Positions 35,623 to 40,941 of a stretch of DNA of 40,941 nucleotides are shown here, piece by piece; the stretch's first letter is position 1, and the number at the start of each line of letters is the position of its first letter. Source of the DNA: Duncaniella sp. (GTDB lineage: Bacteria > Bacteroidota > Bacteroidia > Bacteroidales > Muribaculaceae); contig JAIDUB010000114.1 of NCBI GenBank assembly GCA_029060405.1, positions 1 through 40,941 on the forward strand, read 5' to 3'. Below the pieces are notes generated by a model. The model searched no databases, was not told where the DNA came from, and saw only the letters and a program-made list of their open reading frames with translations. The position numbers and the translations under genes were made by a program.

Positions 35623-35630
35623 CAAAGTTA
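35623..35630 (-). promoter_or_regulatory. -7 box of nusB
   Basis: TAACTTTG on the minus strand, 42 nt before the nusB ATG. The expected -33 region lies in the loop and right arm of the inverted repeat at 35633-35670 and has no TTTG. Confidence 0.5.
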
Positions 35631-35632
35631 AC

Positions 35633-35670
35633 GTTTTTCCGGGAACTTCAGATGAAATTCCCGGAAAAAC
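35633..35670. repeat. 13-bp perfect inverted repeat between pyrF and nusB
   Basis: Left arm 35633-35645 (GTTTTTCCGGGAA) and right arm 35658-35670 (TTCCCGGAAAAAC) with a 12-nt loop. It is 28 nt past the pyrF stop and two bases upstream of the nusB -7 box. The T-rich segment is on the outside of the 5' arm, the reverse of a normal terminator, so it may be a protein-binding site or an unusual terminator. Confidence 0.6.
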
Positions 35671-35697
35671 TTTGAAAAAATCATTGCGTAGCGCCGT

Positions 35698-36528
35698 TTA
35701 GATTACTCCGTAGGTACTCAGAAGTATAGTCATGTGGTCACGGAGCAGACGGGCTTCATTGGCAGCAGCCTCGGCAAAGTCCTCACCCGAAGATGCATAG
35801 ATAATGCCACGCGATGAGTTCACCAGCAGACCGCACTCAGAATTCATACCCCACTTCGCCACTTCTTCAAGGCTGCCGCCCTGCGCTCCAACGCCCGGAA
35901 CGAGAAGGAAACTGGCGGGAGCCACGCGGCGCACGTCACTAAACAGTGAGCCTTGTGTGGCACCGACTACAAACATCAGATTATCGGTCGTTCCCCATTT
36001 CTGCGCTGTCTCGAGCACATGCTCGAAAAGTCGTTCGCCTTTGTTATCAGCGATGAACTGGAAATCGTGCGAACCGGGATTGGATGTCAGAGCAAGCAGT
36101 ACTACCCATTTTCCCTCATAGGCGAGAAACGGTTTCACGCTGTCTTCTCCCATATAGGGTGCAACCGTGAGTGCGTCAACGCCCAAATTTTCAAAAAATG
36201 CGCGGGCGTAAAGCGACGATGTATTCCCTATGTCACCGCGCTTGGCGTCAGCGATAATGAATTGTTCGGGATAATTTTCACGAAGATATTTTACCGTGCG
36301 CTCGAGGGATTCCCATCCTTTTGTGCCGAGGCTTTCATAGAAGGCGAGGTTGGGTTTATAAGCAACGCAGTATTTGGCAGTTGCATCGATTATTGCTTTG
36401 TTAAATTCAAAAATCGGATCCTCCTTATCAAGAAGATGTTTGGGAATCTTTTTGATGTCGGTGTCAAGACCCACGCAGAGGAATGATCCTTTCTTGCGTA
36501 TCTGTTCTACGATCGCTTCTTTATTCAT
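35698..36528 (-). CDS. pyrF: Orotidine 5'-phosphate decarboxylase (long type)
   Basis: 276 residues. It makes UMP from OMP, the last step of pyrimidine synthesis. The signature [11 protein letters not shown] carries the catalytic Asp94-x-Lys96-x-x-Asp99 set. [10 protein letters not shown] near the start and [20 protein letters not shown] near residue 210 give the phosphate-binding loops. The length and the GDIGNTS form belong to the type 2 group found in Bacteroidetes and mycobacteria. It lies 18 nt after the DUF4153 gene and ends the gpmI-sdaA-prfA-DUF4153-pyrF run. Confidence 0.96.
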   Translation of the reverse strand: MNKEAIVEQIRKKGSFLCVGLDTDIKKIPKHLLDKEDPIFEFNKAIIDATAKYCVAYKPNLAFYESLGTKGWESLERTVKYLRENYPEQFIIADAKRGDIGNTSSLYARAFFENLGVDALTVAPYMGEDSVKPFLAYEGKWVVLLALTSNPGSHDFQFIADNKGERLFEHVLETAQKWGTTDNLMFVVGATQGSLFSDVRRVAPASFLLVPGVGAQGGSLEEVAKWGMNSECGLLVNSSRGIIYASSGEDFAEAAANEARLLRDHMTILLSTYGVI

Positions 36529-36546
36529 TGTATATGTAGATTAAAG

Positions 36547-38283
36547 TTATTTAGTAAATACCAAACCGGTGGAATAAAACTTGACAAATCTATCTTCACC
36601 GGCGCTGTTTTTGTCTGACAGGATTATGTCTATACTTTTTGTAACATATACCGAATCTGTTGACCCGGAAAGCGGATAAAGTGATATACCTTCAAACTTG
36701 TCAGAACTTTTAAGTCCGCATAGGGAGTCGAGCGGGATTGCGAATGTTACACTATCAATCACTACGGCTGCCTGACCTGATTTAAGAATTAGTTGTTGCT
36801 TTGAGAAATAATCCCTTGCTGCGTAGTTATATCCGGCAGGCACGGGAATACGGGTGTCGGAATTGCTGAGATCGATATTTCGTTCTGATTCTACCAACTT
36901 ATCGTTGTACTTCAGACCCCAGAAGATTTCACTAATATGATTTTCTTCAAAGATTATGATATCGTCGATATTGGCATGCCTATTATAGGAATCGAGATAT
37001 TCAAGAGTAGTCCTGATGTCAGTTCGGGTCTCTTTTGGCAGGGTGACAAATACCTTCAGAAAATCATTCTTTTCTACGGGTAGGCTATCAAATCCCGCCG
37101 CCGTCATTTCATTAATAAGACGTTTGCGCATAAGGGTATCGGTGAGTGTCTTATAATTTGCAAAGGGTAAAATCGATGTTGCCACAAATACTACGGTAAA
37201 CGACAATGCGACTGTATTGAGTATTTTTGTCTTGGTAACACTCATGTAGATCACCACACAATAGCTCCATATATTGAAAGTGAGCATATAAAGTCGTGGC
37301 AGTGTCAATCCATATTGACATATACGATAAATTACCGCCACGCTCATCAGCACAAGAAGCGGAAGCAGGGCTCCGGGAAGATAGCGGAGAGCTTTAAGAG
37401 TAAGAGCGTCATCAGGAATCGTGCGTCGCACTCCTTCGAGAAAGAAGCAAGTTGCCAATACGGCTGCCGTAAGCAAGGTTACAGACCAACAGACTCCACC
37501 ATCGGGCAGTTCCCATGTTACAAGTATTTTAATACCATACACATAAAGGATTATCATGTAAATAACCGTGAGCGGGAGGAGGAAATATTTGGCTGTACCA
37601 CATCCAAATTTTGTAGCACGAAATTCCCGCTCATTTTCTTCCGATTCTTTTCTGTCAGGAACAAGGTGCAGAAATATTATGGCCGGCAGGGTAAATCCGA
37701 GAAGCACCATGAAGCTGAGCATGGGCTTGTCGAAATGATGAAGATTGAAAAGAGCGACGATAGTAAGGAAGATTAGTCCTACAGCAATGATTGACACTAA
37801 TGAATAAGCGGCGGATATCACGAGTCCGCGAAGTTGCGACAGGGTAAAATTCCAAGCATAAGATTTTCTTGTCGGCACAAACAGTATAGCGATTACAAGA
37901 CCGGTTATGAGCGCTGTGCGACTCAGTCCCCATGCGGAATCATAGTAAAAACCGCAGCACATAATATATATGCTGTCGGCTATAAGCAATACATTTGCTA
38001 TACACTGTGGTATCGTACTTTTACGGCCGAGAAATTCGCACCAGATACTTACGGCCAAAGTCAGCAGCATTCCCACCGATGTCAGATACCAAATTGCTGC
38101 TTCAAGATCTGTGACGTAATGATAACGGGAGCATATCTCCGTTATGGACCACAAAGTGAAAAGCGCTATATATATTACGGTAACAGGAAATCGGCGGGTA
38201 GCATTTTCAAACGCGGTGCATAATGTCTCGAATGAAATTCGGGATTTTGCCCGAGGTGATTGGGAAGAGTTAACGGGTTCCAT
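36547..38283 (-). CDS. DUF4153-type multi-pass membrane protein
   Basis: 578 residues with about eleven hydrophobic helices in the first ~390 (for example FPVTVIYIALFTLWSITEI, NVLLIADSIYIMCCGFYY, YFLLPLTVIYMIILYVYGIK) and a soluble C-terminal part of ~180 residues. The Tyr-rich YFLLPLTVIYMIILYVYG and WELPDGGVCW segments resemble DUF4153 proteins of Bacteroidetes. No activity is established. It is placed 12 nt after prfA and 18 nt before pyrF, so it is co-transcribed with translation and nucleotide genes without an obvious functional link. Confidence 0.72.
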   Translation of the reverse strand: MEPVNSSQSPRAKSRISFETLCTAFENATRRFPVTVIYIALFTLWSITEICSRYHYVTDLEAAIWYLTSVGMLLTLAVSIWCEFLGRKSTIPQCIANVLLIADSIYIMCCGFYYDSAWGLSRTALITGLVIAILFVPTRKSYAWNFTLSQLRGLVISAAYSLVSIIAVGLIFLTIVALFNLHHFDKPMLSFMVLLGFTLPAIIFLHLVPDRKESEENEREFRATKFGCGTAKYFLLPLTVIYMIILYVYGIKILVTWELPDGGVCWSVTLLTAAVLATCFFLEGVRRTIPDDALTLKALRYLPGALLPLLVLMSVAVIYRICQYGLTLPRLYMLTFNIWSYCVVIYMSVTKTKILNTVALSFTVVFVATSILPFANYKTLTDTLMRKRLINEMTAAGFDSLPVEKNDFLKVFVTLPKETRTDIRTTLEYLDSYNRHANIDDIIIFEENHISEIFWGLKYNDKLVESERNIDLSNSDTRIPVPAGYNYAARDYFSKQQLILKSGQAAVVIDSVTFAIPLDSLCGLKSSDKFEGISLYPLSGSTDSVYVTKSIDIILSDKNSAGEDRFVKFYSTGLVFTK

Positions 38284-38295
38284 GGTATAAGTTAG

Positions 38296-39405
38296 TTATA
38301 ATTCTGATTCCTTGAGTTTCTCAGCATTTTCGGCAATAGTCAGTCGGTCGATTACTTCCTGAATGTCGCCCCCTACAAATGCCTGAAGGTTATAAATGGT
38401 ATAGTTGATGCGGTGGTCGGTCACTCGTCCCTGAGGGTAATTGTAAGTACGTATCTTGGCAGAGCGGTCACCGGTAGATACGAGAGTCTTGCGGCGCGAA
38501 GCTATATCGTCGAGATATTTACGATGCTCCTTGTCGTAGATAAATGTGCGAAGGCGACTGAGGGCACGCTCCTTATTTTTCGGCTGGTCGCGAGTTTCGG
38601 TGCACTCAATCAATATTTCTTCTGTTTCGCCGGTAACGGGATTTTTCCACATGTAGCGCAGGCGCACACCTGATTCAACCTTGTTAACGTTCTGTCCGCC
38701 TGCACCGCCGGAACGGAAAGTATCCCATTTTATCTCACCTTCATTGATTCCAACGTCAAATGCCTCGGCTTCGGGAAGCACGGCTACAGTAGCGGCCGAA
38801 GTGTGGACACGCCCTTGAGTCTCGGTGGCGGGGACGCGCTGAACTCGATGCACGCCGCTTTCATATTTAAGTGTGCCGTAGACATTATCGCCCGATACGG
38901 CCATAATGATTTCCTTGAATCCGCCTGCCGCTCCTTCGCTGAAACTCGTTACTGCAAGGTTCCATCCGCGCGATTCGCAGTATTTAACATACATTTTGTA
39001 CAGATCGCCGGCAAAGATGGCAGCTTCGTCGCCTCCGGTACCGCCGCGTATCTCAAGAATGGCATTCTTGCTGTCCTCGGGATCGGCGGGAATAAGAAGC
39101 AGTTTTATCTCTTCTTCCAGTTCGGGTATCGCAGCAGTGGCTTCATCGAGCTGTTCACGAGCCATGGCTCGAATATCGGCATCCGATTCCGATTCAAGTA
39201 TCTCCTTGGCTTCGTCGACATTACCGAGCAGATCGCGGTAACGTCGGGTCGCCCCGGTAAGTTTCTCGAGATCTTTATATTCTTTTGACAACTTAACATA
39301 GCGCTTCATATCGGCAATAACCGAAGGATCGGTAATCAATGTCGATACTTCTTCAAAGCGGGATTCAATACCGTCGAGACGCTGCAGAAGTGAATTTTCT
39401 GACAT
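38296..39405 (-). CDS. prfA: Peptide chain release factor 1
   Basis: 369 residues. It reads UAA and UAG stops and releases the nascent chain. The codon-recognition tripeptide PAT (192-194, in VQRVPATETQGR) marks RF1 rather than RF2, and the catalytic GGQ (236-238, in SGGAGGQNVNK) is intact. The N-terminal domain is a helical coiled coil (~1-100). It starts one base after the sdaA stop. Confidence 0.97.
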   Translation of the reverse strand: MSENSLLQRLDGIESRFEEVSTLITDPSVIADMKRYVKLSKEYKDLEKLTGATRRYRDLLGNVDEAKEILESESDADIRAMAREQLDEATAAIPELEEEIKLLLIPADPEDSKNAILEIRGGTGGDEAAIFAGDLYKMYVKYCESRGWNLAVTSFSEGAAGGFKEIIMAVSGDNVYGTLKYESGVHRVQRVPATETQGRVHTSAATVAVLPEAEAFDVGINEGEIKWDTFRSGGAGGQNVNKVESGVRLRYMWKNPVTGETEEILIECTETRDQPKNKERALSRLRTFIYDKEHRKYLDDIASRRKTLVSTGDRSAKIRTYNYPQGRVTDHRINYTIYNLQAFVGGDIQEVIDRLTIAENAEKLKESEL

Positions 39406-39406
39406 A

Positions 39407-40603
39407 TTATTTTATTGCGGCGAGGCCGCCGAGTGCTGTTTCTTTATAAATAGGAGGGATATCGTGACCGGTCTGCTTCATCACTTGAACGATACGGTCG
39501 AAACTTACGCGATGTGTGCCGTCGGAAAAAGCAGCGTAAAGGTTGCTGTCAAGAGCGCGGGCGGCGGCATATGCATTGCGTTCGATACATGGAATCTGTA
39601 CAAGACCACACACGGGATCACATGTCAGTCCGAGGTGATGTTCAAGTCCCATCTCAGCCGAGTACTCGATCTGTGCGGGGGTGCCTCCGAAGAGTTGTGA
39701 TGCTGCGGCGGAGGCCATGGCACATGCCACGCCAACTTCACCCTGACATCCTACTTCGGCGCCCGAAACAGACGCATTGTGCTTAACAACCGCTCCAAAT
39801 AGTCCGGCGGTTGCAAGTGCACGGAGTATACGCTGTTCCGAAAATCCTTTTGATGTCTGAAGATGATAAAGCACTGCGGGCAACACTCCGCAGGAACCGC
39901 ATGTAGGTGCAGTAACTATTTTACCGCCGGCTGCATTTTCCTCGCTTACGGCAAGGGCATAGGCATACAGCAGTCCGCGGCTTCGCAGGCTCTGATTGTG
40001 GCCTGAAGCGTGCATGAGATAAGATACAGCTTTGCGGCGTACACCGAGGCCGCCGGGCAATACTCCTTCGGCTTCAATTCCGCGCTCTACTGCCTCCCGC
40101 ATCGTTTGCCACACTTCGGCAAGATAATCCCAAATAGAGGAATCCTCACACTGTGCCACATATTCCCAGTAACTCTGACCTGTACTTTCAGCCCAAGCCT
40201 GAATTTCACTGATTGTCGACATCTCATATACCTGCTCAGCCTCAGGGCGCTTTTCGCCCTCGCGCACTATGTCACCGCCTCCTATCGAATAGAAAGTGTC
40301 GACTGCGATTTCCTTCCCGTCGCTGTCAAAAGCGCGGAACGTCATGCCGTTGGGATGGGCCGGCAGATAGATATCGGGCTTCCAAACTATTTCAACGGGA
40401 GCTATAGGCTGAAGCCGGTCAAGAATAGCCACATCGGTACGATGACCGCGACCGGTACTCGCAAGAGAACCGTACAGGATTACTTCAAACCGCGCAACTC
40501 CACGGGCTTTTTCGCCGAAGAGTTGCGCTGCTTTGAGCGGCCCCATCGTGTGACTGCTCGACGGGCCGTAACCTATTTTATAAATAGATCTTATTGATTC
40601 CAA
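39407..40603 (-). CDS. sdaA: L-serine ammonia-lyase (single-chain, iron-sulfur)
   Basis: 398 residues. It deaminates serine to pyruvate. The beta domain opens [21 protein letters not shown], and the alpha domain holds the cluster-binding cysteines in [28 protein letters not shown] and neighbouring loops, plus [16 protein letters not shown]. The start is a TTG at 40603: homologues begin at this point, no ATG is near, and the preceding in-frame codon is the TAA that ends gpmI. Translation therefore probably re-initiates directly after gpmI termination. Confidence 0.94.
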   Translation of the reverse strand: MESIRSIYKIGYGPSSSHTMGPLKAAQLFGEKARGVARFEVILYGSLASTGRGHRTDVAILDRLQPIAPVEIVWKPDIYLPAHPNGMTFRAFDSDGKEIAVDTFYSIGGGDIVREGEKRPEAEQVYEMSTISEIQAWAESTGQSYWEYVAQCEDSSIWDYLAEVWQTMREAVERGIEAEGVLPGGLGVRRKAVSYLMHASGHNQSLRSRGLLYAYALAVSEENAAGGKIVTAPTCGSCGVLPAVLYHLQTSKGFSEQRILRALATAGLFGAVVKHNASVSGAEVGCQGEVGVACAMASAAASQLFGGTPAQIEYSAEMGLEHHLGLTCDPVCGLVQIPCIERNAYAAARALDSNLYAAFSDGTHRVSFDRIVQVMKQTGHDIPPIYKETALGGLAAIK

Positions 40604-40941
40604 TTAGTCAATGAGAGATTTACCGGTCATTTCCTTAGGCTGAGGAAGACCCATGATGGTAAGCAGGGTGGGTGCGACATCAGCGAGACGGCCGTTTTCA
40701 ACATGGGCATCCTTTCGGGAGGTAACATAAACACAGGGCACGGGATTGAGTGAATGAGCGGTATTCGGGGTACCGTCGGCATTCACGGCATTATCAGCGT
40801 TACCATGGTCGGCAATGATGATAACTTCGTAATCCGATTCTTTAGCAGCCTCAACGGTGTCTTTAACACACTCGTCGACTGCTTTCACTGCCTTCTCGAT
40901 AGCTTCATCCACCCCCGTGTGCCCTACCATGTCGCCGTTTG
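40604..40941 (-). CDS. gpmI: 2,3-bisphosphoglycerate-independent phosphoglycerate mutase, C-terminal part (cut by window edge)
   Basis: The last ~112 residues; the frame is open to the right edge (codons read NGD then MVGHTG). The phosphatase-domain motifs NGDMVGHTG and [14 protein letters not shown] supply metal ligands of iPGM, and [19 protein letters not shown] is the usual C-terminus. It interconverts 3- and 2-phosphoglycerate in glycolysis. The N-terminal ~400 residues lie outside the window. Its TAA touches the TTG start of sdaA in the same frame. Confidence 0.95.
   Translation of the reverse strand, partial: NGDMVGHTGVDEAIEKAVKAVDECVKDTVEAAKESDYEVIIIADHGNADNAVNADGTPNTAHSLNPVPCVYVTSRKDAHVENGRLADVAPTLLTIMGLPQPKEMTGKSLID

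Overview
This window looks like chromosomal DNA from a gut-type Bacteroidales; Muribaculaceae is my best guess, an inference from gene content. Supporting signs are promoters of the TTTG-N19/20-TAnnTTTG type, almost no Shine-Dalgarno sites, a periplasmic SusA-like GH13 amylase, lipoproteins with Bacteroidetes-type signals, the Bacteroidetes long form of NusB, single-chain L-serine dehydratase, rubrerythrin and pectin/rhamnose enzymes. I see no rRNA, tRNA, CRISPR array or prophage. Both ends cut through genes.

Layout. Positions 1-7276 (minus strand): a tightly overlapped operon, U32 peptidase-like RNA hydroxylase (RlhA type) > large lipoprotein > GH13 amylase > phosphoesterase > SPOR lipoprotein, followed by a secreted Pro/Gly/Asn-rich protein that runs off the left edge. 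Positions 7441-11582 (minus): valS and a DUF1846 protein. Positions 11655-16865 (mostly plus): a GH28 enzyme with changed active-site motifs, a convergent Fur-family regulator, then a three-gene group (membrane FMN/4Fe-4S protein, membrane-anchored nitroreductase, GNAT/FemAB-like transferase) and rubrerythrin. Positions 16955-24321: the rhamnose operon rhaB-rhaA-rhaT-rhaD (minus), divergent from a secreted GH28-GH105 fusion that should release rhamnose from rhamnogalacturonan, so depolymerisation and catabolism sit back to back.

Positions 24411-26340 are the accessory part: an AT-rich surface lipoprotein, a roughly 290-nt highly structured non-coding stretch with a near-perfect promoter, and a REP-associated tyrosine transposase (RAYT) flanked by inverted REP-like hairpins bearing the GTAG tetranucleotide. 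Positions 26347-32120 (minus) hold a complete tripartite RND efflux operon. Positions 32198-40941 (minus) are housekeeping: coaE, ybbR, yajC and nusB, then pyrF, a DUF4153 membrane protein, prfA, sdaA and the end of gpmI.

The best candidates for something new are the structured RNA (24902-25187), the RAYT/REP unit, the internally duplicated NusB, the exported flavin redox cassette, and the GH28 with altered GHG and RIK motifs. I found no clear multi-gene defence or other wholly novel system.
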